From Methylobacterium sp. W2 (GTDB lineage: Bacteria > Pseudomonadota > Alphaproteobacteria > Rhizobiales > Beijerinckiaceae), in assembly GCF_020662345.1 (NCBI RefSeq), contig NZ_VMOA01000045.1, positions 1 through 43,971 on the forward strand: 43,971 nucleotides of DNA. Direction: 5' to 3'. Positions 24,811 through 33,770 of the stretch are shown here, piece by piece (position 1 is the stretch's first letter; every line of letters starts with the position of its first letter). A program made the position numbers and the translations under genes. The notes under the pieces were generated by a model, which did not search any database, was not told the DNA's origin, and saw only the letters and a program-made list of their open reading frames with translations.

Positions 24811-25992
24811 ATGCGATCCCAGGTCCTCGGGGGCAGGATGACGGGAGGAGACGGCGCCCGATCCGCGCCGGCTTCGCCCGCTCAGGAGATCGCCCCCGTG
24901 CCCGTCCGCGAATCCACGTCCGTCCCGGAGGTCATGCCCGTTTCCGAGACCGGCGATGCGGCGAGATGGGCCGCCCTCGCGTCCCGCGACGGGGCCGCAG
25001 ACGGTCGCTTCGTCTATGCGGTGCGCACGACGGGAATCTATTGCCGGCCGAGTTGCGCGGCGCGCCCGGCACGGCGCGAGAATGTCAGCTTCCATGCCAC
25101 CTGCGCCGAAGCGGAGGCGGCCGGCTTTCGCGCCTGCAAGCGCTGCCGGCCCAATGAGCCGAGCCTCGCCGCCCGCCGGGCGGAGGCCGTCGCCCGCGCC
25201 TGCCGCCTCATCGACACATCCGAGACGGTCCCAGGCCTCGGTGCCCTGGCGGAGGCGGCCGGGCTCAGCGCGTTCCATTTCCACCGGGTGTTCAAGACGG
25301 TCACCGGCGTGACGCCGAAGGCCTATGCGGCGGCGCGACGCGCGGATTCCCTCACGTCGGGATTAAGCCAGGCCGCCTCGGTGACACAGGCGATCTACGA
25401 GGCCGGATACGCCTCGCCGAGCCGTTTCTATGCCGACGCGACGGACCGCCTCGGCATGGCCCCGAACATCTACCGCCGGGGCGGCGAGGGCGTCGCGATC
25501 CGGTTCGGCATCGGCCAATGCGCCCTCGGCGCCATCCTGGTGGCGGCGACAGCCAAGGGACTCTGCGCCGTCCTGCTCGGGGACGATCCCGACATCCTCG
25601 TCCGCGACCTCCAGGACCGTTTCCCGAAAGCCGAACTCTCCGGCGGCGATTCGGCCTTCGAGACGTGGATGGCGCAGGTGGTGGGGTTCGTCGCCTGCCC
25701 CTCGCGCGGTCTCGACCTGCCGCTCGACATCGGCGGCACCGCCTTCCAGCAGCGGGTCTGGGACGCCCTGCGCAGGATCCCCATCGGCACCACCGCGACC
25801 TATGCGGAGATCGCCCGCGCCATCGGCGCGCCGGCGGCCACCCGTGCCGTGGCGCGGGCCTGTGGCGCGAACCCCATCGCCGTGGCAATTCCCTGCCACC
25901 GGGTGGTCCGTTCGGACGGGTCGCTCTCCGGCTACCGCTGGGGCGTCGCGCGCAAGCGCGACCTCCTCACCCGCGAGGGCGCCGCCCCCTGA
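24811..25992 (+). CDS. ada: Bifunctional Ada: methyl-sensing regulator and O6-alkylguanine-DNA alkyltransferase
   Basis: A 393-residue full-length Ada. The N-terminal zinc/methyl-acceptor domain has GIYCRPSC (C78, C82) and RACKRC (C109, C112); an AraC-type helix-turn-helix spans about 125-222 (FHFHRVFKTVTG, GYASPSRFY); the C-terminal alkyltransferase has IPCHRVV with active-site C362. It repairs alkylated DNA and activates the adaptive response. About 45 extra N-terminal residues precede the domain, so a later start such as ATG 24838 is possible. No alkB or alkA is adjacent. Confidence 0.95.
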   Translation: MRSQVLGGRMTGGDGARSAPASPAQEIAPVPVRESTSVPEVMPVSETGDAARWAALASRDGAADGRFVYAVRTTGIYCRPSCAARPARRENVSFHATCAEAEAAGFRACKRCRPNEPSLAARRAEAVARACRLIDTSETVPGLGALAEAAGLSAFHFHRVFKTVTGVTPKAYAAARRADSLTSGLSQAASVTQAIYEAGYASPSRFYADATDRLGMAPNIYRRGGEGVAIRFGIGQCALGAILVAATAKGLCAVLLGDDPDILVRDLQDRFPKAELSGGDSAFETWMAQVVGFVACPSRGLDLPLDIGGTAFQQRVWDALRRIPIGTTATYAEIARAIGAPAATRAVARACGANPIAVAIPCHRVVRSDGSLSGYRWGVARKRDLLTREGAAP

Positions 25993-26094
25993 CCGCGACA
26001 TTCGCGCACTGATATCGATGACCGCGCTACCCCATCCGGAGGATGTGGCGCGCACCGTCCCGTGGCATGACCGTCCCCGGAGAGGGAGAATGCC

Positions 26095-26370
26095 GTGACG
26101 AGCGCCGCGACGCCGGATTTCTACTGGCTGGGTTTCGAAGCCTACGGGCGTGGCGAGACCATCGACCGCGCCCCGGGCGGCGAGGAATCCGCCGAGCGGC
26201 TGGATTGGATCGACGGCTGGGAGTTCGGCAAATTCGCCTCCGCCGCCAGCTCCGACCCCGACGATCTCGACGACGCCGAGCCGCCGCCGCTTGCCGAAGC
26301 GCATCCGTCCGCGCCGCAGGATCGTTTGTTTTGTCGAACGATCCCAAGCGAACGCGCGCGGACCAGATGA
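26095..26370 (+). CDS. Small acidic protein, unknown function
   Basis: A 91-residue frame starting at GTG 26095 with GGGAG 7 nt upstream. The sequence is acidic in the middle (SSDPDDLDDAEPPP), with an aromatic N-terminal block (DFYWLGFEAYGRGE) and WIDGWEFGKF, and no signal peptide or membrane helix. The N-terminal half looks like a genuine protein; the C-terminal 20 residues are Arg-rich and may be read-through. It follows ada by 102 bp. No family recognised. Confidence 0.55.
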   Translation: MTSAATPDFYWLGFEAYGRGETIDRAPGGEESAERLDWIDGWEFGKFASAASSDPDDLDDAEPPPLAEAHPSAPQDRLFCRTIPSERARTR

Positions 26371-26475
26371 CGGCCGGCGACGGTCGATACAGGCATTTTC
26401 TCCTCGTCCAACGGCTTCGGGGAAACGACTTCCGGCTCGTCGAGCGGTAGCAGCAAGAGCCTTCTCCGATCTGTC

Positions 26476-26495
26476 GTTCTTAAAAAAGAACGTTC
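26476..26495. promoter_or_regulatory. AT-rich dyad upstream of the sulfonate-type cluster
   Basis: GTTCTTAAAAAAGAAC (26476-26491) is a 6-bp inverted repeat around AAAA, and it overlaps GAACGTTC (26488-26495). It lies about 115 bp before the acyl-CoA dehydrogenase-like gene in an otherwise GC-rich gap (26371-26608). It could be an operator; no T-run follows, so it is not a typical terminator. Confidence 0.4.
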
Positions 26496-26608
26496 TCGTT
26501 GACAGGACGGGGTTTCGGCAGGACCATCCCGGCACTCGGTCAGGGCCATCGAGCGGGTCTGTCCCGTGCGCCCGGCCCTCCGATCCGTCCGAAGAATCCC
26601 GCCTCCCC

Positions 26609-27751
26609 ATGATCCTTGCCCCGCCTCTGCGCGACACCGCCGAAGGGCTCGCCCGGCTTTTCGCCGAACGGGCCGAAGGGCACGACCGCGCCGGCCGATT
26701 CGCGCATGACAACATCGCCGACCTCAGGAATGCCGGCCTGCCGGGATTGATCGTGCCGCGCCGGCTCGGCGGTGGCGGCGCGGGGCTCGGGGCAGCCGCG
26801 ATGGTGGTCGGCACCCTGGCGCGGGGCGAGCCCTCCACCGCCCTGGTGGTCACCATGCACTTCCTCCAGCACGGGCTGATCCATGCGCGGGAACACTGGC
26901 CCCGGGCGATCGCCGACCGGCTCGGCCGCGCGGCGGTGGAGGACGGCGCACTCATCAACGCCCTGCGGGTGGAACCCGAGCTCGGCACCCCCGCCAGGGG
27001 CGGCCTGCCGGAGACGGTGGCGCGGGCGACGGCCACGGGCTGGCGCGTCAGCGGCCGGAAGATCTACTCCACCGGCAGCCCGGGCCTCACCCACGGCCTC
27101 GTCTTCGTCCGCACCGACGAGGCGGAGCCGCGCATCGGCAACATCCTCGTGCCCATGGCCTCGCCGGGCATCCGCATCGAGGAGACCTGGGACCATCTCG
27201 GCCTGCGCGCCAGCGGCAGCCACGACGTGATCTTCGAGGATGTGGAGGTGCCGGCCGACCATGCGGTGGACCTTCGCCCGCCCGAAGGCTGGCGCAAGGC
27301 CGATACCGACCAGCAGGCCTGGAGCACGACGATGCTGTCGGCGCTCTATGACGGCGTCGCCCGCTCGGCGCAGGCCTGGTTCATCGCCTTCGCCAGGGAC
27401 CGCAAACCCGGAAGCCTCGGCCAGAGCCTCGCCACCCTGCCGCGTTTCCAGGATGCCATCGGCGAGAACGAGCGGCTACTCAGCGTCAATGCCCGCCTGA
27501 TCCGCAGCGTCGCCGCGGAGGTGGACGGGGGCACCTGCCCCTCCGTCGCCGAATCCGGCTTCCTCAAGGCCACCGTCACCGAGAACGCGATCCAGGTGGT
27601 CCAGCGGGCCGTGGAGCTCGCCGGCAATCCCGGCCTGTCGCGGGCGAACCCGCTGGAGCGCCACCTGCGCGACGTCCTGTGCGGGCGCATCCACTGGCCG
27701 CAGGCCGATGCGGTCCGCGTGTCCGCCGGCCGCGCCGCCCTCGGGCTTTGA
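26609..27751 (+). CDS. Acyl-CoA dehydrogenase-family flavoprotein (SfnB/DszC-like)
   Basis: A 380-residue flavoprotein of the acyl-CoA dehydrogenase fold. It shows the N-terminal helical domain, PRRLGGGG, the middle beta domain GWRVSGRKIYSTGSPG, and a conserved late block VQRAVELAGNPGLSRANPLERHLRDV. Members next to SsuD-like monooxygenases act in organosulfur desulfurisation (SfnB, DszC) rather than fatty acid oxidation. ATG 26609 is used; the next gene starts 37 bp past the stop. The specific substrate is not visible. Confidence 0.85.
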   Translation: MILAPPLRDTAEGLARLFAERAEGHDRAGRFAHDNIADLRNAGLPGLIVPRRLGGGGAGLGAAAMVVGTLARGEPSTALVVTMHFLQHGLIHAREHWPRAIADRLGRAAVEDGALINALRVEPELGTPARGGLPETVARATATGWRVSGRKIYSTGSPGLTHGLVFVRTDEAEPRIGNILVPMASPGIRIEETWDHLGLRASGSHDVIFEDVEVPADHAVDLRPPEGWRKADTDQQAWSTTMLSALYDGVARSAQAWFIAFARDRKPGSLGQSLATLPRFQDAIGENERLLSVNARLIRSVAAEVDGGTCPSVAESGFLKATVTENAIQVVQRAVELAGNPGLSRANPLERHLRDVLCGRIHWPQADAVRVSAGRAALGL

Positions 27752-27788
27752 CATCACCGCCCCTTCCGACACGGACAAGGAGATCGCA

Positions 27789-28892
27789 ATGAACTTCCTT
27801 CCAGCCGACGCCGTCGAGTTCATCGGCTTCGCCGCCCCGCGCTACACCTCCGAGACCCATGCGGCTTCGGGGCCGGCCATCGACCGCGACTACCTGCGCC
27901 TCCTCGCCCAGGCGCATGAATGGGGCGGGTTCGACCGTATCCTGGTCGCTTTCTACGCGACCCAGCCCGACGCGCTGCTGCTCTCCGCCCAGATCGCGGC
28001 GGTGACCGACCGGATCGGCCTGATGATCGCCCACCGCACCGGCTTCACCGCGCCGACGGTGGCTGCGCGCCAATTCGCGACCCTCGACCAGCTGACCGGC
28101 GGGCGGGTCGCCATCCACGCCATCAGCGGCGGCGACGACCGGGAGCTGGCGCAGGACGGCGACCACCTCACCAAGGACGAGCGCTACGCCCGCACCGACG
28201 AGTTCCTAACCATCGCCCGGCAGGTATGGACCGCCGAGGCGCCGTTCGATTTCGCCGGCGCGCATTACCGGATCGACCGCGGCTTCTCCGAGGTGAAGCC
28301 GGTGGACCCGCGCGGCATCCCGGTCTTCTTCGGTGGCGCCTCGCCCGCCGCCATCGCTGTCGCCGGGCGGCACGCCGACACCTACGCCCTGTGGGGCGAG
28401 AGCCTCGATCAGGTGCGGGAGGCGATCTCCAGGGTCCGGGCGGCGGCTGCCCCCCATGGCCGCGACCCGCGCTTCAGCCTGTCGTTCCGGCCGATCCTGG
28501 CCGCGACGGAGGAGGAGGCCTGGGCGAGGGCCGAGGACATCCTGGCGCAGACGCGCGCCACACGCGCCGCCAGGGGGCTCGGCCCGGCACCAGCGCCCGA
28601 GAACGAAGGCTCGCGCCGCCTGCTCGCGGCGGCCTCTCAAGGATCCAGGCTCGACAAGCGCCTCTACACCGCCATCGCGAGGGAGACGGGGGCCTCGGGC
28701 AATTCCACCGCCCTCGTCGGCACGCCGGAGCAGGTCGCCGACGCCCTCCTCGACTATCACGACCTCGGAGTGCAGACCTTCCTGATCCGCGGCTTCGACC
28801 CGCTGGAAGACGCCATCGCCTATGGCCGCGACCTGATCCCCGCCTTCAAGCGGCTCCTCGCCCAGCGTGGCGCGCGGGCGGAGGCAGCCTGA
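27789..28892 (+). CDS. SsuD-like FMNH2-dependent alkanesulfonate monooxygenase (LLM class)
   Basis: A 367-residue TIM-barrel flavin monooxygenase of the luciferase-like class. AAGGAG precedes the ATG by 7 nt. Motifs include FDRILVAFYATQPDALLL, LMIAHRTGFTAPTVAARQFATLDQLTGGRVAIHAISGG and FGGASPAAIAVAGRHADTYALWGE, all typical of the SsuD branch. Such enzymes cleave alkanesulfonates to sulfite and aldehyde using reduced flavin; no flavin reductase (ssuE) is present here. The stop overlaps the next start by 1 bp. Confidence 0.92.
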   Translation: MNFLPADAVEFIGFAAPRYTSETHAASGPAIDRDYLRLLAQAHEWGGFDRILVAFYATQPDALLLSAQIAAVTDRIGLMIAHRTGFTAPTVAARQFATLDQLTGGRVAIHAISGGDDRELAQDGDHLTKDERYARTDEFLTIARQVWTAEAPFDFAGAHYRIDRGFSEVKPVDPRGIPVFFGGASPAAIAVAGRHADTYALWGESLDQVREAISRVRAAAAPHGRDPRFSLSFRPILAATEEEAWARAEDILAQTRATRAARGLGPAPAPENEGSRRLLAAASQGSRLDKRLYTAIARETGASGNSTALVGTPEQVADALLDYHDLGVQTFLIRGFDPLEDAIAYGRDLIPAFKRLLAQRGARAEAA

Positions 28893-29833
28893 TGCGCGCC
28901 CTCATCGCCATCCTCGCCGTGCTGGCGTTCACCGGCATCGCCTGCGCCGACGAGACGGTCCTTCGCGTCGGCGACCAGCGCGGCAACGCCCGCGCGCTGA
29001 TGGAATCGGCCGGCGTCCTCGCCGACCTTCCCTACAAACTGGAATGGAGCGAGTTCCCCGCCGCCGCCCCTCTCCTCGAAGCCCTGAACGCCGGGGCGAT
29101 CGATGCCGGCGGGGTCGGCGACGCACCCTTCACCTTCGCGGCCGCCGCCGGGGTTCCGGTGAAGGCCTTCGTCGCCTTCCGCAACAAGCAGGACGGTCTG
29201 GCGATCCTCGTCGCCAAGGATTCACCGATCAAGACGGTGGCCGACCTGAAGGGCAAGAGCATCGCCACCAATCGCGGCTCCATCGGCCATCAGGTGGTGC
29301 TGGCAGCACTGGAGGAGGCGGGCCTGCCGGCCAATGCCGTGACCCTGCGCTTCCTGCCGCCGGCGGATGCCAAGATCGCGCTGGCCAGCGGCAGCGTCGA
29401 TGCGTGGTCGACCTGGGAGCCCTATACCTCCACCGCCGAACTCGCCGGCCTCGCCCGCGTGGTCCGCGACGGCAACGGCATCACGCCGGGCCTGAGCTTC
29501 GCGGTGGCGAGTGATTCCGCCTTGAAGACCAAGCGGGCGCAGCTCGCCGATTTCGGGCAGCGCCTGGTGAAGGCACGGGAATGGGCGCTCAAGGACCCGG
29601 CCCCCTATGCGGCGGTGTGGTCGAAGCTCATCGGCCTGCCGGAGACCGTGCCCCTGCGCTGGTTCTCGCGGGCGGAGTATCGGGCGGTGCCCATCGACGA
29701 CGCGGTGATCGCCGACGAGCAGCGCAACATCGACCTCTATGTCCGCTCCGGGCTGATCCCCGCCGCGCGGGCGCCGCGCGCCGCGCTTATCCTCGACCGG
29801 AGCTTCGAACCGCCAGCGATCGCGGTACGTTGA
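28892..29833 (+). CDS. Sulfonate/nitrate-type ABC substrate-binding protein 1
   Basis: A 313-residue periplasmic binding protein with a signal peptide ending near ACA (residue 19). It has LRVGDQRGNARALMESAG, EALNAGAIDAGGVGDAPFTFAAAAGV and the block SPIKTVADLKGKSIATNRGS, which define the SsuA/TauA group. It overlaps the monooxygenase stop by 1 bp, so co-translation is likely. Substrate is probably an organosulfonate from context. Confidence 0.9.
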   Translation: MRALIAILAVLAFTGIACADETVLRVGDQRGNARALMESAGVLADLPYKLEWSEFPAAAPLLEALNAGAIDAGGVGDAPFTFAAAAGVPVKAFVAFRNKQDGLAILVAKDSPIKTVADLKGKSIATNRGSIGHQVVLAALEEAGLPANAVTLRFLPPADAKIALASGSVDAWSTWEPYTSTAELAGLARVVRDGNGITPGLSFAVASDSALKTKRAQLADFGQRLVKAREWALKDPAPYAAVWSKLIGLPETVPLRWFSRAEYRAVPIDDAVIADEQRNIDLYVRSGLIPAARAPRAALILDRSFEPPAIAVR

Positions 29834-29859
29834 AACGATTGCCGCCGAGGACCGGACCC

Positions 29860-30399
29860 ATGCACGACCCTTCCGACCACAGCCACGACCACGCCCATTC
29901 CGACCACGACCACGCGCATGAGCACGAGGCGGCGCCCGCCCCCGAGCGCTGGAAGCATGACGGCGTGCGGGTGATCCCCGGCGACAAGCTCGATTCCAAC
30001 ACCGCCCAGACGCCGGGCATGTTCCGGCAGGCGGCGATCAACCATGCCCGCGTCGGCGCCCAGAAGATCTGGGCGGGCACGGTGGCGATCGCCCCCGACG
30101 CCAAGACCGGCGTGCACCATCACGGCGCCCTGGAAAGCGTGATCTACGTGGTCTCCGGCCGCGCCCGCATGCGCTGGGGCGACAAGCTGGAATTCGTGGC
30201 CGAGGCCGGCCCCGGCGACTTTATCTTCGTGCCGCCCTACGTGCCACACCAGGAGATCAACGCCGATCCGGACCAGCCCCTGAACTGCGTCCTGGTGCGC
30301 TCCGACAACGAGGCGGTGGTGGTCAACATCACCGATGTCGAACCCGTGGAACGGCCCGAGACGGTCCACTGGGTCGACCCCATCCACAAGCATCCCTGA
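29860..30399 (+). CDS. Cupin-domain protein with His-rich N-terminus
   Basis: A 179-residue protein. Residues 1-22 hold nine histidines alternating with Asp/Ser, a likely metal-binding tail; no signal peptide is seen. The cupin core (about 60-150) has HHHGALESVIYVVSGRARM (H86-H88, E92) and GDFIFVPPYVPHQE (H130), consistent with a metal site. It sits between two sulfonate-type binding-protein genes in the same direction. Function may be a dioxygenase, isomerase or metal buffer; it is not resolved. Confidence 0.8.
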   Translation: MHDPSDHSHDHAHSDHDHAHEHEAAPAPERWKHDGVRVIPGDKLDSNTAQTPGMFRQAAINHARVGAQKIWAGTVAIAPDAKTGVHHHGALESVIYVVSGRARMRWGDKLEFVAEAGPGDFIFVPPYVPHQEINADPDQPLNCVLVRSDNEAVVVNITDVEPVERPETVHWVDPIHKHP

Positions 30400-30424
30400 C
30401 CCGTCGCCTGCGAGACCTCCTTTC

Positions 30425-31387
30425 ATGATCCATCGTCGTCACGCGCTGCAGGCCGCCGCCGCGCTGAGCCTCCTCGCCCTCGCTCCGGGGGGCGCACGCG
30501 CCGCCGAGGCGAGGACGCTGCGCATCGGCTACCAGAAATCCTCGACGCTGATCGCCCTGCTCAAGCAGGACGGCAGCCTGGAAAAGGCGCTGGAGCCCCT
30601 CAAGGTCGGTCTCACCTGGCACGAATTCACCAGCGGCCTGCCAGTGATGGAGGCGCTTAACGCAGGCCAGATCGACCTCTCGGCGGACGTGGCCGACACG
30701 GTGCCGATCTTCGCCCAAGCCGCCAATGCGCGGATCACCTACGTGGCGCAGGAGGCCGCCTCCCCCGCCGCACAGGCCATCGTGGTGGGGGCCGACTCGC
30801 CCATCAAGACGGTGGCGAACCTCAAGGGCCGCAAGGTCGCGGTGACGAAGGGCGCCGGCAGCCATTACCTGCTCCTCGCCGCCCTGAAGGCGGAGGGGAT
30901 TCCGTTCAAGGCGATCACGCCCGCCTACCTCACCCCGGCAGACGGACGCACGGCGCTGGCCAGCGGCGGGGTCGAGGCCTGGGTCGCCTGGGACCCGTTC
31001 CTGTCGGCGGCCGAACTGCAATCGGGCGCCCGCATCCTGAAGGACGGCACCGGCCTGTCGCTCTACAAGCGCTACTACCTCGCCTCCGACGCCTACGCGG
31101 CCAAGCACGGCGACATCCTCGACATCGTCTTCGCCCGGCTGCGCGACACCGGAACCTGGGTGAAGGCCAACCCGGACGAGGCCGCCAACCGCCTCGGCGC
31201 CCTGTGGAAGCTCGACCCGGGCATCGTCGCCAAGGCCAATGCCCGCCGCACCTACGTCGTCGAGCCGGTGACCCGCGACGGGCTCTCCGAGCAGCAGACC
31301 ATCGCCGATGCGTTCCGCGCCGAGGGCCTGCTGCCGCGCCCCGTCGATGCCTCGGCGCTAGGGATCTGGGCGCCGACCAAGTCCTGA
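30425..31387 (+). CDS. Sulfonate-type ABC substrate-binding protein 2
   Basis: A 320-residue SsuA-like binding protein with a Tat-like or Sec signal (MIHRRHALQAAAALSLLALA...ARA). Key blocks are LRIGYQKSSTLIALLKQ, GLPVMEALNAGQIDLSADVADTVPIFAQAA and SPIKTVANLKGRKVAVTKGAG. It is only moderately similar to the first binding protein, so the two probably differ in ligand rather than being a recent duplication. No permease or ATPase gene follows; the convergent terminator at 31423 belongs to the next, opposite gene. Confidence 0.92.
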   Translation: MIHRRHALQAAAALSLLALAPGGARAAEARTLRIGYQKSSTLIALLKQDGSLEKALEPLKVGLTWHEFTSGLPVMEALNAGQIDLSADVADTVPIFAQAANARITYVAQEAASPAAQAIVVGADSPIKTVANLKGRKVAVTKGAGSHYLLLAALKAEGIPFKAITPAYLTPADGRTALASGGVEAWVAWDPFLSAAELQSGARILKDGTGLSLYKRYYLASDAYAAKHGDILDIVFARLRDTGTWVKANPDEAANRLGALWKLDPGIVAKANARRTYVVEPVTRDGLSEQQTIADAFRAEGLLPRPVDASALGIWAPTKS

Positions 31388-31415
31388 CGGTGCCGATCAA
31401 GTCCTGACGCCGCCC

Positions 31416-31449
31416 ACAAAAAATCCCGATGAGCCCGGCTCATCGGGAT
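31416..31449 (-). terminator. Rho-independent terminator of TonB receptor 2
   Basis: A 13-bp stem (ATCCCGATGAGCC at 31423-31435 with 31437-31449) is followed, on the minus strand, by a run of six T. It lies 32 bp past the receptor stop in the direction of transcription. On the plus strand no T-run follows, so it acts mainly for the receptor. Confidence 0.88.
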
Positions 31450-31480
31450 CGGGGCGCTCCTCACCGCATGAGGGACGGGC

Positions 31481-33682
31481 TCACCACTTGTACGAGACGC
31501 TCGCCACGACTTTGCGCTGGGTGCCGTAGAAGCAGGCCGTGGCGGTCGAGCAGGACGACACGAAGCGCTTGTCGCCGATATTGATCACGTTCACGGCGGC
31601 GCGCCAGCCGGCGTAGTCGTAATGCACCGCCGCGTCGAAGGTCACGTATTCGGGCACGATGAGGCTGTTTGCCACGTCCGCATAGGACTGGCCGACATAG
31701 TTTACGCCGCCGCCGAAGCCGAAGCCTTTGAAGTCGCCGACCGGGATCGTGTAATCGGCCCAGAGCGAGGCGAGCGTCTGCGGGATGCCCACCGGGACCT
31801 TGCCGAGGTCGAGGACACTCCCCTCAATGGTGCGCAGACCGTAGAGCGTATAGGCGGCCGTGAGGTTCAGGCCCTCGGCAAGGGTCGCAGTGGCCGAGAG
31901 TTCGAAGCCGCGCGAGCGCACCGATCCGATCTGGATGTTGGTGAAGATACTATCCGGGTTCGGCGTCAGCGTGTTGTTGCGGACAAGGTCGAAGGCCGCG
32001 AAGGTGAAGAGCGTGTTCCAGCCGATAGGCTGGAACTTGGTGCCGATCTCGACCTGCTCGCCGGTCTCCGACTTGAACGGCCGGTTGGCCACGTCGGCCC
32101 CCGGCGTCGGATTGAAGGACGTCCCGTAGGTGATGTAGGGCGCCAGCCCATTGTCGAGATTGTAGATCAGGCCGAGCCGGCCGGTGAAAGCACTTTCGCT
32201 GAGCTTGGTTGAGTTCAGCGGGTTCAGCTTGTCGTCGATGCTGTTGTCGACGAAGTCCTGACGACCGCCGATGAGGAAGGTGAGGCGTTCGGTGAGCGCG
32301 ATCTGATCCTGTGCGTAGAGACCGACCTGCTGGAGCTGCTGGTTCAGCACGCGGTAGGGGACGGGCGCGACCGCCGTCTGGAAGTAGCGCGGGAACAGGA
32401 TGTTGAGATTCGGCGCCTGGGCGGGGAATGGGGTGGAAGCCTGGTTGTCCGAGAAGCTGTAACGCTTGTAATCGACGCCCATCAGCACGGTGTGCCCGAA
32501 GACGCCGTCGTTGAAGCGGGCCTCGGCCTGATTGTCGACGGTGAAGATGCTGGCGCGCGGCGTCGTCAGGAAGCCGTAGCGGGCGAGGTCGGTCTGGGCG
32601 GAATTGGCGTAGCCGTTGGCGACGTAGCGGGAATCCGAGACTTCCGTGAACGAGTAGCGGAAGTTCTGCCGCACGGTCCAGACATCGTCGACATGATGCT
32701 CGAACTCGTAGCCGAGATTGGCCTGGTTGCGGGTGTAGCGGTCCACCAGCGGATCGCTGGCGTTGAGCTTGCGGTCGATCCTGAGACCGGAGACATTGGT
32801 GCGCACGGTGCCGAAATACGGAAGGAACTGGCCGGCGCCACCGGTCTCGTCGCGCTGGAAGCTCGTGAGCACCGTGAAGGTGGTGGCGCCGTCGGGCTTA
32901 TAGGTGAAGCTCGGCGCGATGTAGTAGCGGTCCTCCGGCGCGAAGTTCACCTGGGTGTCGCCGTTCTGGAAACGGCCGGTCAGGCGGTAGAACCAATGGC
33001 CGGAATCATCGGCCGGGCCGCCGAGATCGAAGGCGGCGTAGCGCTGGCTGAACGAGCCGCCGCCGAGCTCGAGATAGCGCAGGGGCGTGAAGGTCGGCCG
33101 CTTCGAGACGATATTGATGAGGCCGCCCACGGGGCTGCCGCCGAACAGGGTGGCGGCGGGACCGCGCAGCAGCTCGATGCGCTCGGCGCCGAACGGGTCG
33201 ACGCGGAAATTGGCGAAGCCGGTCTGGAACAGCTGGAGCCCATCCCGGAATAGGCCGGATTCCGTGGCCGAGAAGCCGCGGATCAGGAACCAGTCGAGGC
33301 GCGTGTCGGGACCGAACTGGTTGGCGTAGATGCCCGGCGTGTAGCGCACGGCCTCGGACAGGGTCTGGGAGCCCTGTGCCTTGATCTGCTCGGCACCGAC
33401 GACGCTGATCGATTGCGGCGTGCGGATGATCGGCGTGTCGGTCTTGGTCGCCGTGGCGCTGCGGGTGGCGACGTAGCCGTCCACCGGGCCGCGGGCGGTC
33501 TCGGGCGCGCGCCGCCCTTGACCCGCCGCTCCCGCTCCGTTCCCCGCACCCGAGCCTTCGACGCTCAAGGTGTCGAGCGTCACCGCCCGTTCCTGCGCCG
33601 AGGCGGCGCCGGTCAAGGCGAGCACGATGAGCGACACGCCGGCCGCGAGGGCTGCGGGACAGGCGAAGGAGGGCGACGACAT
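31481..33682 (-). CDS. TonB-dependent siderophore receptor 2
   Basis: A 733-residue outer-membrane receptor. Signal peptide ends near GAASAQ (residue 29); plug blocks include PQSISVVGAEQIKAQGSQTLSEAVRYTPGI, IRGF and ERIELLRGPAATLFGGSPVGGLIN; the barrel ends SVSYKW. It has a C-terminal Cys pair (SSCSTATACFYG) like receptor 1. It is convergent with the sulfonate-type run and is preceded by an Irr-type box. Siderophore specificity cannot be told from sequence. Confidence 0.93.
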   Translation of the reverse strand: MSSPSFACPAALAAGVSLIVLALTGAASAQERAVTLDTLSVEGSGAGNGAGAAGQGRRAPETARGPVDGYVATRSATATKTDTPIIRTPQSISVVGAEQIKAQGSQTLSEAVRYTPGIYANQFGPDTRLDWFLIRGFSATESGLFRDGLQLFQTGFANFRVDPFGAERIELLRGPAATLFGGSPVGGLINIVSKRPTFTPLRYLELGGGSFSQRYAAFDLGGPADDSGHWFYRLTGRFQNGDTQVNFAPEDRYYIAPSFTYKPDGATTFTVLTSFQRDETGGAGQFLPYFGTVRTNVSGLRIDRKLNASDPLVDRYTRNQANLGYEFEHHVDDVWTVRQNFRYSFTEVSDSRYVANGYANSAQTDLARYGFLTTPRASIFTVDNQAEARFNDGVFGHTVLMGVDYKRYSFSDNQASTPFPAQAPNLNILFPRYFQTAVAPVPYRVLNQQLQQVGLYAQDQIALTERLTFLIGGRQDFVDNSIDDKLNPLNSTKLSESAFTGRLGLIYNLDNGLAPYITYGTSFNPTPGADVANRPFKSETGEQVEIGTKFQPIGWNTLFTFAAFDLVRNNTLTPNPDSIFTNIQIGSVRSRGFELSATATLAEGLNLTAAYTLYGLRTIEGSVLDLGKVPVGIPQTLASLWADYTIPVGDFKGFGFGGGVNYVGQSYADVANSLIVPEYVTFDAAVHYDYAGWRAAVNVINIGDKRFVSSCSTATACFYGTQRKVVASVSYKW

Positions 33683-33753
33683 GGGAGTGCGGCTCCGGAT
33701 GACGGACAGCAGAACGCGCTCGCAGAAACGGCGAGCCTTGCCCTGCAGCGTTG

Positions 33754-33770
33754 TTTAGAATTATGCCAAA
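33754..33770. promoter_or_regulatory. Irr/ICE-type box upstream of TonB receptor 2
   Basis: TTTAGAATTATGCCAAA matches the iron-control-element palindrome TTTAGAATNATTCTAAA at 14 of 16 defined positions. It lies 71 bp upstream of the receptor ATG in an AT-rich stretch. Irr sites control iron uptake and haem genes in Hyphomicrobiales. Confidence 0.55.
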
